This document shows, in pieces, positions 52,087 through 61,544 of a DNA stretch of 64,000 nt. The DNA comes from Methylotetracoccus oryzae. Lineage in GTDB: Bacteria > Pseudomonadota > Gammaproteobacteria > Methylococcales > Methylococcaceae. The stretch covers positions 62,001 to 126,000 of the forward strand of contig NZ_SRSH01000003.1 in the NCBI RefSeq assembly GCF_006175985.1, read 5' to 3'. The first letter of the stretch is position 1; each line of letters begins with the position of its first letter. The position numbers were made by a program, and so were the translations under genes. The notes under the pieces were generated by a model, which was given only the letters and a program-made list of their open reading frames with translations, had not been told where the DNA came from and ran no database searches.

Positions 52087-52833
52087 ATGAGGCCGTATCT
52101 GATCGTCGGTACCTTCCGTACAGGTAGCAGCGCTTTCGCGGAACAGCTGGGTTTACATCCGCGTGTGACATGCGGTTGGGAGTCAACTGAGCACGTTTTT
52201 GGAGTTGCTAGGGTCAGGCTGGCCGAGGATTTTCTGCGTGGTAGATTCGACGGGTTGCGGCCGGAAGAGCAAGCCTTCCTAAAGGACCGGCACGGATCCG
52301 AGATCGAGGCGATCGGCTTCCGCCTGCTCTTTCGCTCGAGCCCCAAGTGGCTTTTCCATCCCAGTTTCAGCCCCGTACATGTGGTTGAAGGATTCAACCC
52401 ACATATTCGCTGGCTGCAATCGCGTAGCGACATCTCAATCATTCATCTTGTAAGAAGCGACAACTTCGAATGGTTGAAGTCAATTGCCTGCGCTAGAGCG
52501 AGTCAGCGATACTTCGGTCAAGAATATCCACAAGATCTAGTCGTCACGTTGAATGTGCGGGAGGCACTGAAAAGGGTAAGGATGAAGCACTATCTTGGTG
52601 AACGTTTCGGTCACCTGAGTGCCTCGCACGCCTACATCCGAGTTAGCTATGAGGGGTTCCGCTCGGACAATTGTGGTACGTTGGCGCGGGTGTGTGAATT
52701 TCTCGGCGTCAATCCCGAAATGCCGTTGCGGGCGGTCCCGCGGGCAGTTGTCCAATCTAATATGTCACAAACAGTAAGTAATGCTGATGAACTGCGTTCG
52801 GCGCTGGAGAAGGATGGGCTCGCTTTTGAATGA
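52087..52833 (+). CDS. Sulfotransferase-family protein
   Basis: 248 residues from ATG 52087. The opening V-G-T-F-R-T-G-S-S-A-F-A-E-Q-L is the PAPS 5'-phosphosulfate loop, and I-H-L-V-R-S-D-N-F-E-W-L-K-S is the 3'-phosphate site with its Arg and Ser. The C-terminal part, Y-I-R-V-S-Y-E-G-F, matches Stf0-like bacterial sulfotransferases. It should transfer sulfate from PAPS onto a carbohydrate or lipid. The DNA is lower in GC than the flanking chromosome. The gene starts 85 bases right of the IS and opens the glycan-modification block. Confidence 0.85.
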   Translation: MRPYLIVGTFRTGSSAFAEQLGLHPRVTCGWESTEHVFGVARVRLAEDFLRGRFDGLRPEEQAFLKDRHGSEIEAIGFRLLFRSSPKWLFHPSFSPVHVVEGFNPHIRWLQSRSDISIIHLVRSDNFEWLKSIACARASQRYFGQEYPQDLVVTLNVREALKRVRMKHYLGERFGHLSASHAYIRVSYEGFRSDNCGTLARVCEFLGVNPEMPLRAVPRAVVQSNMSQTVSNADELRSALEKDGLAFE

Positions 52834-52975
52834 GGTTTTCGGGTTGGAGTTAACTTAGGTTACGGCACACTTATGAGTATGGGGGGGCTCGGTATGATGT
52901 AAGGCTCTACTGTTCAAGGATGGCATGCTGTCCGTGTCGGATATAACCGGTCTTTAGGTTTCGAGGGAAAGAAAT

Positions 52976-54097
52976 ATGCATGTGATTGCGCTCGGGTTTC
53001 GGGGTATCGATAGCGTTGAGGGTGGTATAGAGACACACGCGCAGGCCTTATACCCGCTCTTGGCACAAATGGGCTGCAAGGTCGAGGTCTTGTCGCGTCG
53101 CCGGCATTCACCTACAAAGGTCAGGCATGAGTTTAGAGGTGTCCATGTAACGCCGCTTTGGGCTCCCAGAGGAAAAGGCATCGAGGCATTCGTCCACTCT
53201 CTCATCGGGCTGTTTTATGCCGCATTCAAACGGCCAGATCTCATTCATATTCACGGTATCGGGCCAGCACTGATGGCGCCTCTGGCGCGTCTCGCACGTC
53301 TCCCTGTCGTAATTACCCACCATGGTCAGGACTACGATGCAGCGAAATGGGGAGGATTCGCACAATGGGTCCTGCGGACTGGAGAGTGGGCGGGAGTTAC
53401 ATTTGCGAATCAGCGTATCGTTGTTTCGGAGCAACTTCGCGCGTCAGTGGAAACGCGGTTTAAGCGTGAATGTATCGTAATCCGCAACAGTGTTGCCGCT
53501 GCTCGCCCGACGCCGGAAACCACCTTACTTTCCTCTTTGGGTTTGACATCGAGACGCTACGTGATCGAGGTTGCACGTTTTACGGAGCATAAGGGCCAAG
53601 ACCTTCTGATCCGCGCCTTTTCAAAAGCCCGACTAAACAACTGGAAGCTGGTGCTGGTCGGTGGGGCAGACAGACTTGATCCATTTAATGCGCGCGTCAA
53701 CGAACTGGCGTCGAAAAACGATAACGTAGTTCTGGCGGGCTTTCGGACCGGGAACGAACTGGCGGAGCTGTACAGCCACGCAGGAATGTTCGTGCTGCCG
53801 TCGTCTTACGAAGGGATGCCGATCGCAGCGCTGGAGGCCCTTTCGTACAGGCTACCAGTGATCTTAAGCGACATTCCGGCACACATCGAACTCGCGCTTC
53901 CGCCAAGTCACTATTTCAAATCGCAAGATTGCGACGCACTGAGTGATCGGATCATCGCGATGGCGGAATCTTGCGACCGGGCGGGCATCCGGGAGTTGAT
54001 GGCTAGAATACTGAAGTCGATCCCGGATTGGAATGAAGTCGCCCAGCGCACCCTGGAGGTTTACCGTGCCGTCGCGCCCCCTCGCGATAGGCTTTGA
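52976..54097 (+). CDS. Glycosyltransferase family 4
   Basis: 373 residues, GT-B fold. The N-terminal half has V-E-G-G-I-E-T-H-A-Q-A-L-Y and I-H-I-H-G-I-G-P-A. The C-terminal half has the family core: V-A-R-F-T-E-H-K-G-Q-D-L-L-I-R-A-F, L-V-G-G, V-L-A-G-F-R, and the sugar-phosphate E-x7-E site around P-S-S-Y-E-G-M-P-I-A-A-L-E-A. It adds a sugar from a nucleotide-sugar donor to a lipid or glycan acceptor at the cytoplasmic face. GGGAAAG precedes the ATG. The acceptor is unknown. It is the second gene of the low-GC block. Confidence 0.92.
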   Translation: MHVIALGFRGIDSVEGGIETHAQALYPLLAQMGCKVEVLSRRRHSPTKVRHEFRGVHVTPLWAPRGKGIEAFVHSLIGLFYAAFKRPDLIHIHGIGPALMAPLARLARLPVVITHHGQDYDAAKWGGFAQWVLRTGEWAGVTFANQRIVVSEQLRASVETRFKRECIVIRNSVAAARPTPETTLLSSLGLTSRRYVIEVARFTEHKGQDLLIRAFSKARLNNWKLVLVGGADRLDPFNARVNELASKNDNVVLAGFRTGNELAELYSHAGMFVLPSSYEGMPIAALEALSYRLPVILSDIPAHIELALPPSHYFKSQDCDALSDRIIAMAESCDRAGIRELMARILKSIPDWNEVAQRTLEVYRAVAPPRDRL

Positions 54098-54227
54098 CGG
54101 CAAGTGGCGGCGTTCGCGGAGGATGGCTTCGGCTTGCCGCAAGCGCCAGAAGCTCTCGCGAAGTCGTGCCAGCTAGAACACCAACCTCGTCGCGTGTCGT
54201 CCAGTCTCATTTGATGATGGAATAGCA

Positions 54228-54791
54228 ATGAACTATCAAAATTTGATTTGTTTCGGTGATAGCCAGACCTTTGGAGCACGCAGTTACGGTTGTTATCCTC
54301 TTTATTTGGGGAAGTTTTTATCGGAACAGACGCCATACCAGTGGCGCACCATAAACCGGAGTGTCAACGGGTTCACAGCGAGAGACCTTTGGTTCAAGAT
54401 CAATCAGGAGATTGATGCAGTCAGTGACACCTTTATTTGTTGCTTATTGATCGGTACAAATGACGTCGGAAACGGAACGGATATCGAACTGTTCTCAGAG
54501 TACTATACCCAAATACTGAGAACATTGGTTATCAAGAAATTCAAGGTCATAATTTGCGGCGAAATACCACCGATATTTCCCGACGGCCATAGTTTTTTCG
54601 AGCGGCCCACCTCTGAGCTCAGGCTCGATTATAATAAAGCGCTAAAGGAATCCACCGCAAAGTTTTCTAGGGCTCGAACCATTTCTCTTGATCACCTCAC
54701 AAGGGAACACTATGAGGACCCTGTGCATTTCAATGAGAAAGGAAATATCGCTATTGCTCAGGCTTTCGCTGCCGCGGTTTCTACACTTTAA
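54228..54791 (+). CDS. SGNH/GDSL hydrolase
   Basis: 187 residues, no signal peptide. Block I is F-G-D-S-Q-T-F-G with the nucleophilic Ser, block III is L-I-G-T-N-D with Asn, and the C-terminal D-P-V-H-F-N-E-K-G provides the Asp-His of the triad. Such enzymes remove or transfer acyl groups on sugars. It is the most A/T-rich gene in the window, and its codon use differs clearly from the chromosome, a sign of recent acquisition. It is placed between the glycosyltransferase and WecB, suggesting acyl trimming of the same glycan. Confidence 0.88.
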   Translation: MNYQNLICFGDSQTFGARSYGCYPLYLGKFLSEQTPYQWRTINRSVNGFTARDLWFKINQEIDAVSDTFICCLLIGTNDVGNGTDIELFSEYYTQILRTLVIKKFKVIICGEIPPIFPDGHSFFERPTSELRLDYNKALKESTAKFSRARTISLDHLTREHYEDPVHFNEKGNIAIAQAFAAAVSTL

Positions 54792-54806
54792 TGGAATGGA
54801 TGTAAG

Positions 54807-55868
54807 ATGATGATTGCTATCGTTCTCGGAACACGGCCGGAAGTCATAAAGAACTACCCCGTAGTGAAGGGGCTCCGAGAACTTGGCATGGAGTTCCTTG
54901 TGCTCCACACGAATCAGCATTCGGACTACGTGATGCAGGGTGTGGCGTTTGGTGAAATGGGTTATGCACCACACCATATTCTTCCGGATGAATATACAAT
55001 TGGGCGGGCAATCGATTGGGTTCGTGAACTAATAAGGCAAGAGTCAATTAATCTGCTGCTCGTCAACGGAGATACGGCGGCGTCGCTGGTGGGGACGGTC
55101 GCAGCGCTCTACTCGGACACGCCTCTAGCGCATGTTGAAGCCGGCTTGCGGTCGTATGACAAGGCGATGTATGAGGAACGTAACAGGATAATTTGTGACA
55201 GCACGGCCAATTTGATGTTCACGAATACCGAAGCACAGAAGAGATATCTTGAAAAGAACCATGAGCTTCGGGGCAAGGTTTTCCATTCAGGCAACACCAG
55301 CGTTGATATAATCCACGACTTTTCGGAAATGCTTGAGAGGCCGGTGCCGGGCCGGTATGCATACGTTACCTTGCATCGGAAGGAGTTCACTGACCACAAG
55401 GCGTTGATGGTCAGTGTATTTGAGACACTGGCGTGGCTGGCGGGAAACATGTTCAGCCGCATCATATTTCCTATGCATCCGCGTACACGGCATGCCATGA
55501 GGGAACATGCGATTCCCTATTCCGTGCTCGGTAACGTCGAAGTCATCGATCCCGTGCCCCCATTGGCGTCGCTTGCATTTGAAAAGTATGCGGAGATAAT
55601 TCTGACGGACAGTGGTTGTATCCAGGAAGAGGCCTACATCTTGCGTGTGCCTTGCGTCACCATTCGTGAGAATTCGGAGCGGATGGAGACTGTCGAATCC
55701 GGCGCGAATATTATCTCCGGGTTTCGGCATAAGGATATTGTCGCGGCTGCGGTAAGGCACTGCGAAGGAAAGGAACATGCGTTTCCGCCCATCTATGGAG
55801 AGTACGGCGTGGGTGTGAGGATTGCGGAAGTGCTGCGCAATGGCGGCGAGGGCTTGCAAGCGGCGTGA
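54807..55868 (+). CDS. wecB: UDP-N-acetylglucosamine 2-epimerase
   Basis: 353 residues, GT-B-like non-hydrolysing epimerase. Signature segments: V-L-G-T-R-P-E-V-I-K at the N-terminus, V-N-G-D-T-A-A-S, H-V-E-A-G-L-R-S-Y, then in the second half T-L-H-R-K-E, H-P-R-T, T-D-S-G-C-I-Q-E-E-A and R-E-N-S-E-R-M-E-T-V-E-S-G. It interconverts UDP-GlcNAc and UDP-ManNAc for surface polysaccharide synthesis. The usual T-x-R-x-x-T-E-R-P-E is here I-R-E-N-S-E-R-M-E, a small variation. It begins 15 bases after the SGNH gene stop, so they share a transcript. Confidence 0.92.
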   Translation: MMIAIVLGTRPEVIKNYPVVKGLRELGMEFLVLHTNQHSDYVMQGVAFGEMGYAPHHILPDEYTIGRAIDWVRELIRQESINLLLVNGDTAASLVGTVAALYSDTPLAHVEAGLRSYDKAMYEERNRIICDSTANLMFTNTEAQKRYLEKNHELRGKVFHSGNTSVDIIHDFSEMLERPVPGRYAYVTLHRKEFTDHKALMVSVFETLAWLAGNMFSRIIFPMHPRTRHAMREHAIPYSVLGNVEVIDPVPPLASLAFEKYAEIILTDSGCIQEEAYILRVPCVTIRENSERMETVESGANIISGFRHKDIVAAAVRHCEGKEHAFPPIYGEYGVGVRIAEVLRNGGEGLQAA

Positions 55869-56198
55869 GCCTGATTGAGGGGATCGGGCGTAGCGGCATA
55901 CCTCCTTGCGCCGTGTACGGTCGTCACCCCTGGTTTTCGTGATCGGAGCCTGGACCATTTCGGCGCTTCGGGATTGCATTGCACTACGCCCCCGCCCGGG
56001 CGTGTACCGAAGCGAAGGCGCGGTGCGAACGTGCAGTTGCGTGGCCCGAGCGGTGGCCTACCGGGCCTTGATGCAACGGCAGGGCAACTCCGTGCGGCAA
56101 GTGATTGCACGCGAGGGCCGCAGCGTGTACCGTCCTGCCTCCGAAAAGCGGCAGCGCGGGCGCGCGGCCCCTGGTCAACCCGAAACATCCGGCAGCCA
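55869..56198. other. Intergenic region, 330 bp
   Basis: GC content returns to the chromosomal level here, marking the right edge of the low-GC block. No convincing gene and no attachment-site repeat seen. Confidence 0.5.
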
Positions 56199-57944
56199 AT
56201 GACCGATCACTCCGAACTTCCGCTGAACCGCGCGGCCTGGATGCGCTTCGTGCGGGTCGTACGCGCTTTCGTTGGGTCCGAGGTTGGCTGGAAGGCGCGT
56301 GTCCTGTCACTGCTCCTGCTGGTTTTCCTGGTCGGGATCAACGCGTTCAACGTCATTAGCAGTTACGTCGGCCGCGATTTCATGACCGCCGTCGCCGACA
56401 GGAAGATGTTGGAGTTCGTCTGGCAGGCCGTCCTTTACGTGGCGATGTTCGGTGCCTCGACGGTGGTCGCCGTGCTCTATCGGTTCTGCGAGGAGCGACT
56501 GGGCCTGTTGTGGCGGGAGTGGCTGACGCGTAGGGCCATCGGTCTCTACCTTGTCCATCCGGTTTACTACCGCCTGGACGAGACAGGGGAAATCGCCAAT
56601 CCGGATCAGCGGATCGCTGATGACATCAAGGCCTTCACGACGACGACGCTGTCATTCGTGCTGATGATTCTGAATGGAACATTCACCATCATCGCTTTCT
56701 CCGGCGTGATGTGGACCATCAGTCCCCTGCTGTTCGGCGTGGCGGTGCTGTATGCCACCATGGGTTCCTATCTGACCGTGTTTCTGGGTCGGCCGCTGGT
56801 GTGGCTGAACTACAGCCAGCTCGACAAGGAGGCCGATTTCCGGTCCGATCTGATACATGTTCGGGAGAATTCGGAGTCGATTGCGCTGCTGCGGCGCGAA
56901 CGAGGGCTACGGGACCGGCTGCAACACCACCTCGACCTGTTGGTGTTGAACTTTCGCCAGATTATTGCGGTGAATCGCAATCTGAGTTTCTTCACCACGG
57001 GTTACAATTACCTGATACAGATCATTCCGGCGCTGATCGTTGCGCCGATGTTCATCCGGGGTGAAGTCGAGTTCGGAGTCATCACGCAATCGGCGATGGC
57101 GTTCGCGCAACTGCTGGGTGCTTTCTCGCTGATCGTCACGCAGTTCCAGTCGATTTCCGCGTTCGCTGCCGTGATCGCCAGACTTGGTTCGCTCTGGGAG
57201 GCCATCGAGCAGGCACAGTCGCGAGCGGTCTCGCAGATCCGTATCGCAGAGAGCGATGAGGGGCCGTTGGTGTTCGATCATCTGACGCTTAAGTCGCCTC
57301 GCGACGGGCGGGTTCTGGTGGCTGATCTGTCGATCACGGTCGAACCCGGCATGCGGGTCCTGGTGACCGGGCCTAACGAGCGGGCGAAACTGGCGCTGCT
57401 CCGGGCGACGGCGGGTATTTGGCGGGCCGGTGAAGGAGTCATCCAGCGGCCCGGGCTCTCCCGCATCCTGTTGTTGCCGGAGCGGCCCTACGTGCCGCCC
57501 GGAACGCTGCGGCAGGCGCTGCTGGGTAACGGGCAGGAAGGACGTGTCGCCGATGACACGGTACTGGCGGTGCTGCACCAGGTCGGTCTGGAGCGTGTCG
57601 TCAAACAGACCGGTGGTCTCGATACCGAGCGCCATTGGGGCGATGTGCTGTCACTGGGGGAACAACAGTTGCTTTCCTGTGCTCGTTTGTTCCTTGCGGA
57701 GCCGGCCTTCGTGATTCTGGAGCGCCCCAATACCGCGCTGAGCGCGGGGCAGGTGGAGATGCTGTTGGATTGGCTGAGGGAACGCCACATCGCCTACCTC
57801 GCGATCGGCAACGGTGAGGATCAGGCAACCGTGCGCTACTACGACTACGCACTGTCGATGGAAGATCAGGGCCTTTGGCGCTGGGAGCCGATAGAGTCCC
57901 GTCCGTCCCGTCCGTTCGATACGGCTGCGCAGGGGACGGCTTGA
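56199..57944 (+). CDS. SbmA/YddA-type ABC half-transporter with degenerate ATPase
   Basis: 581 residues from ATG 56199. Six membrane helices in the first ~330 residues resemble the ABC_membrane_2 (YddA, SbmA/BacA) group: W-R-E-W-L-T-R-R, Y-Y-R-L-D, N-P-D-Q-R-I-A-D-D-I. The C-terminal ATPase domain has lost key residues. Walker A reads G391-P-N-E-R-A-K-L instead of G-P-x-G-x-G-K-S. The signature is L-S-L-G-E-Q-Q but Walker B and the catalytic Glu are V-I-L-E-R-P (505-510) in place of hydrophobic D-E. It may be a non-hydrolysing transporter or a regulatory pseudo-ATPase. Family members move vitamins or peptides. Confidence 0.88.
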   Translation: MTDHSELPLNRAAWMRFVRVVRAFVGSEVGWKARVLSLLLLVFLVGINAFNVISSYVGRDFMTAVADRKMLEFVWQAVLYVAMFGASTVVAVLYRFCEERLGLLWREWLTRRAIGLYLVHPVYYRLDETGEIANPDQRIADDIKAFTTTTLSFVLMILNGTFTIIAFSGVMWTISPLLFGVAVLYATMGSYLTVFLGRPLVWLNYSQLDKEADFRSDLIHVRENSESIALLRRERGLRDRLQHHLDLLVLNFRQIIAVNRNLSFFTTGYNYLIQIIPALIVAPMFIRGEVEFGVITQSAMAFAQLLGAFSLIVTQFQSISAFAAVIARLGSLWEAIEQAQSRAVSQIRIAESDEGPLVFDHLTLKSPRDGRVLVADLSITVEPGMRVLVTGPNERAKLALLRATAGIWRAGEGVIQRPGLSRILLLPERPYVPPGTLRQALLGNGQEGRVADDTVLAVLHQVGLERVVKQTGGLDTERHWGDVLSLGEQQLLSCARLFLAEPAFVILERPNTALSAGQVEMLLDWLRERHIAYLAIGNGEDQATVRYYDYALSMEDQGLWRWEPIESRPSRPFDTAAQGTA

Positions 57945-57994
57945 TGCCGCCCCGCCCGCGGAAGGTGCCGGATTGAGTCGTGGGCGCGCGGTCG

Positions 57995-60457
57995 TCAGCG
58001 ACGCTGCAGACGCAGCGAATTCACGACAACCGAAACCGAGCTGAGCGCCATCGCCGCCGAGGCAATCATCGGACTGAGGCGCCCGAACGCCGCGACTGGA
58101 ATCGCCACCGTATTGTAGGCGAACGCCCAGAACAGATTCTGGTGGATGATGCGCAACGTGTCGCGACTCAGCCCCATCGCCTCGGCAACCTTGGTGATGT
58201 CGCCATGGACCAGCGTCATGTCGGCCGTTTCCATCGCGATGTCGGTGCCGCTGCCGATGGCGAAGCCGACATCGGCAGCCGCCAGTGCCGGCGCGTCGTT
58301 GATGCCGTCACCAATCATGCCGACCAGATCGCCTTCGCGCTGCAGTTCGTGGACGATTTCCAGCTTGCGTTCTGGGCGTGCATGCGCAACGACTTCGTCG
58401 ATGCCGACCCAGTCCGCGATATAGTGAGCGGCGGCCGCCACGTCACCGGTGACCAGCAGGGTACGCACGCCCATGCGGTGCAACTCGGCAATGGCCTGCG
58501 GAGCGTTGTCGCGGGCCTTGTCCGCGATCCCGAACACTGCCACGGCACGACCGCCCAACGCGCAATACACGGGGGTCTTGCCGGCGCCAGCCAGACTTTC
58601 GGCGACACTTTCCCAGGATTCCAGCGAAACGCCTTGCTCGGTGAGCCATTCGGCATTGCCCAGGATGACCTCGCGCCGCTTGACCTTGGCGCGGATGCCG
58701 CGGCCGGGTACGGCAATGAAGTCTTTCGCCTCGTAGACCGGCGCGTCCTGCTCGCGCGCGTAGGCGAGCACCGCCTGCCCCAGGAAGTGTTCCGAATTGG
58801 TTTCAGCGCTGGCCGCGATGGCCAACAGCTCCCGGTCGCTGAGCGTCGACTGATTGATGAAGTCGACGACGTGCGGTTGCCCCTCGGTTAGGGTGCCAGT
58901 CTTGTCGAAGATCACCGCCCTCAGGCGCGAGGCGGACTCGAGCGTCTCGCCGTTGCGGATGAACACGCCCCGTTTGGCGGCTTGACCGGTACCGACCATG
59001 ATGGCGGCCGGTGTCGCGAGTCCCAGCGCGCAGGGGCAGGCAATCAGCAGGACCGCGATCGCATTGGAAAAAGCCGTTCCAACGCCGGCACCGACCGCGA
59101 GCCAACCGGCGAAGGTCAACCCGGAAATCACCATGACGCCGGGCACGAAAACCGCGCTGACGCGGTCGACGGTTTTCTGAATCGGCAGTTTGGTGGCCTG
59201 AGCCTGATCCACCATGTTGACGATCCCCGCGAGGACGGTTTCGGCTCCGACGGCCGTCACGCGGACTTTCATCGCTCCGGCGCCGTTGACGCAGCCACCG
59301 ATAACGCGCTGTCCCGGCTCCTTGACCACCGGCAGACTTTCACCGGTGACCATCGCCTCGTTCACCGTCGACAGGCCCTCGATGACCATCCCGTCGGTCG
59401 GGATCTTGTCCCCGGGGCGAATCAGCATCAGGTCGCCCACCACGACATCGTCGATGGGGACGACGTGCTCCACACCGTCCCGCAGGATATTGGCGGTTAG
59501 CGGCTGCAGGTCGATCAGGCTGCGGATGGCCTGTTGGGCCCGGCCGCGGGCCTTTTCCTCGAGGAAGCGGCCCAGTAGTACGAAGGTGACGATGCCGGCC
59601 GCGGCCTCGAAGTACAACTCGCGCTGGCGAGTCAACAGCGCGATGATGCTGTAACCGTAGGCTGCGCCCGAGCCCAGGGCCACCAGCGTGTCCATGTTTG
59701 CGGAGCGCTGCTTGGCCAGTTTCCAGGCCTTAGCGAAGAAGGGTGCTGCGGCCCAGCAGACCACCGGCGCGGTCAGCGCCAGTTCCACCCAGTGAAAAAT
59801 CCTGCCATGAGGCATGGCCATGCCGATCGCGATCGCTGGAGCGCTCAGCACCGCCGACCAGAAGAACCGCCGCCGTGCCTCGGTCAGCCGCCGCTCCTCC
59901 CTCTCGAGCATCACCTTGCGCTGCGCCAGCGAGCCGAGGGGTATGGCGGAGTAGCCCCAGCGGTCGATCAGGGCGACCAGCGCTTCCTTGTCGAGCTTGC
60001 CACGGATTGCCGCGGTTTCGGTCGCGAAGTTGACGGTCGCTCGCTCGATGCGCGGGTCACGACGCAGCATCATTTCGACCAGCAGTGCGCACGAAGCGCA
60101 GGTCATCCCCTCGACGCCCAGCGTGTAGTCGTGGGAGGGGCCCGACAGATCGAAGGTCTCTGCGGCAGCGAGGGAAGTGCGTGGCCCGCTACCGAGGTTG
60201 CCGATCAGGCGATCCAATACCAGCAGCAGTTTTTCGCGTGGCAACTGCGCGGGGTCGAAGTCGATCGCCAGCGAGCCCAATTCCGGGACCGCCCGGACCT
60301 GACGGACGGCCTTGTGCTTGCGCAGCAGAATCTCGGCAGCGTAAGTGCGCTCGAGATCCCGTCGCAGCGTCGGGGCCACGATCCGCACGCGCCGGCGCAG
60401 CTGATGAACGAGAGTGAAATGCTGGGGGGATGCGGGTCGCTTGGAAAGGTCATCCAT
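57995..60457 (-). CDS. P1B-type heavy-metal ATPase (CopA-like) with extra HMA2 domain
   Basis: 820 residues. The N-terminal ~90 residues are an HMA2-like domain without Cys ligands, followed by a true metal-binding domain with G-M-T-C120-A-S-C123. Then eight helices with the C474-P-C476-A-L-G-L-A-T-P channel site, Asp518 in D-K-T-G-T-L-T, T-G-D-V and G-D-G-I-N-D-A-P-A-L. Helix 8 ends with M-A-L-S-S-V-S-V-V-V-N-S-L-R-L, typical of Cu+ exporters. It follows the HMA2 gene by only three bases, forming an operon with it and probably the small metal-binding genes upstream. A role in copper export or delivery to oxidases is likely. Confidence 0.93.
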   Translation of the reverse strand: MDDLSKRPASPQHFTLVHQLRRRVRIVAPTLRRDLERTYAAEILLRKHKAVRQVRAVPELGSLAIDFDPAQLPREKLLLVLDRLIGNLGSGPRTSLAAAETFDLSGPSHDYTLGVEGMTCASCALLVEMMLRRDPRIERATVNFATETAAIRGKLDKEALVALIDRWGYSAIPLGSLAQRKVMLEREERRLTEARRRFFWSAVLSAPAIAIGMAMPHGRIFHWVELALTAPVVCWAAAPFFAKAWKLAKQRSANMDTLVALGSGAAYGYSIIALLTRQRELYFEAAAGIVTFVLLGRFLEEKARGRAQQAIRSLIDLQPLTANILRDGVEHVVPIDDVVVGDLMLIRPGDKIPTDGMVIEGLSTVNEAMVTGESLPVVKEPGQRVIGGCVNGAGAMKVRVTAVGAETVLAGIVNMVDQAQATKLPIQKTVDRVSAVFVPGVMVISGLTFAGWLAVGAGVGTAFSNAIAVLLIACPCALGLATPAAIMVGTGQAAKRGVFIRNGETLESASRLRAVIFDKTGTLTEGQPHVVDFINQSTLSDRELLAIAASAETNSEHFLGQAVLAYAREQDAPVYEAKDFIAVPGRGIRAKVKRREVILGNAEWLTEQGVSLESWESVAESLAGAGKTPVYCALGGRAVAVFGIADKARDNAPQAIAELHRMGVRTLLVTGDVAAAAHYIADWVGIDEVVAHARPERKLEIVHELQREGDLVGMIGDGINDAPALAAADVGFAIGSGTDIAMETADMTLVHGDITKVAEAMGLSRDTLRIIHQNLFWAFAYNTVAIPVAAFGRLSPMIASAAMALSSVSVVVNSLRLQRR

Positions 60458-60460
60458 GGT

Positions 60461-61033
60461 TCAGCTCTTGGGTCGGCGGGAGCGGACCAGCAGATAAATC
60501 ATGTAAATCGCAGCCATCCATTCGTAGCGATAGCGCCAGGGTTCGCGCAGCCAGTGCTGCGTGATCATGTGCCAGTGCAACTTGATCAAGAACAGGACCA
60601 GCACGTCGTTCAGGAACTCGACGACGGTTGTCTCCTTGACCGGAATGCGGGCGAGCAGGCCGGTTCCGGCAGGGGCAGGCTGTCGGCGGTTCAACAGGCT
60701 CAAGCCGGTCCCGGTACGATCGCGGAGCGGCAGCGGCGCGACCTTCCCGGGCTTGTCAGTGGCTTCCGAGCCACAGCATGAATGCTCGCCGGTGCCGCTC
60801 GCGACCGTGAGCAAGGCCTCGCTCAGGTTCTGGAAAGAACAGATGCTCTCGATGAAGCGAACCGAAAGCTTGCGTTGACGGGGATAAAGGTCGACGCGGT
60901 AGACGCCTTCGATGGGTGTCAGCGCGGCGGTCAGACGGGCGCCCTCGGCAGTTTGGCAGAGCGCCAACGGCAGTTCGAAGCGCGCGTGTCCGGAGGCGCG
61001 GTAGCGGACGGTGATTTCAGTCCCGGGCGTCAT
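60461..61033 (-). CDS. HMA2 domain membrane protein
   Basis: 190 residues. The N-terminal ~75 residues resemble the extra HMA2 domain of the next gene (V-D-L-Y-P-R-Q-R-K-L-S-V-R-F, a beta-alpha-beta fold without a C-x-x-C). A short Cys pair H-S-C-C-G lies in a linker, and the last ~60 residues contain two hydrophobic helices (V-V-E-F-L-N-D-V-L-V-L-F-L-I-K-L-H-W-H and W-M-A-A-I-Y-M-I-Y-L-L-V). It is encoded three bases ahead of the P-type ATPase and is probably its membrane partner. Confidence 0.82.
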   Translation of the reverse strand: MTPGTEITVRYRASGHARFELPLALCQTAEGARLTAALTPIEGVYRVDLYPRQRKLSVRFIESICSFQNLSEALLTVASGTGEHSCCGSEATDKPGKVAPLPLRDRTGTGLSLLNRRQPAPAGTGLLARIPVKETTVVEFLNDVLVLFLIKLHWHMITQHWLREPWRYRYEWMAAIYMIYLLVRSRRPKS

Positions 61034-61140
61034 AAAACGCTAACCCGTAAATCTTTGTGCGGGGCGCTGCCCTGTCCATGGCAGCACCCGTGGCTTGGCG
61101 ATTCGATGATCCTGTCGCTTGCGGGATTATGTCTTCCGGC

Positions 61141-61347
61141 CTAGGCCTGGCCGGCGTCGTCAGCGGCTTCCTTGCCGGCAGCCATCAAGTCTTCCAGATT
61201 CTCGCGCTGTTGAAGGACGAAGTCCTTGCTTTTTTCGGCCGCCCGGTTAGCGGAATCGATGATTTCCTTGCGGTATTTGTGCGCGACATAGCCCACGGCG
61301 ACGCCAAGGCCGAAGACGATAAGGGGATGTTTTGATAGCGATACCAT
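61141..61347 (-). CDS. Small YtxH-like membrane protein
   Basis: 68 residues: one hydrophobic helix (L-I-V-F-G-L-G-V-A-V-G-Y-V-A-H-K-Y) near the N-terminus, then a charged amphipathic tail (K-E-I-I-D-S-A-N-R-A-A-E-K-S). GGAGAGAGC precedes the ATG. Similar small proteins occur beside HMA2-type ATPases. Its role is unknown, possibly a subunit or chaperone of the transporter. Confidence 0.78.
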   Translation of the reverse strand: MVSLSKHPLIVFGLGVAVGYVAHKYRKEIIDSANRAAEKSKDFVLQQRENLEDLMAAGKEAADDAGQA

Positions 61348-61544
61348 GAGCGATGCTCTCTCCGTGTGTTGTAAGGACAGGAATTACGATGCGGCCGACG
61401 AATCGCGGGCCTCGATGACGTCGAATCGTTCCCTGAGTTGGCTGGGGTAACGTCTTGCGTGTACTGGCGTCCCGGCGCGCCGGCTAAGGGCCGTTGTTGT
61501 GGTAGCCCCGTACGACGACCTCGTTGTGATTGAAAGGACTGGCC

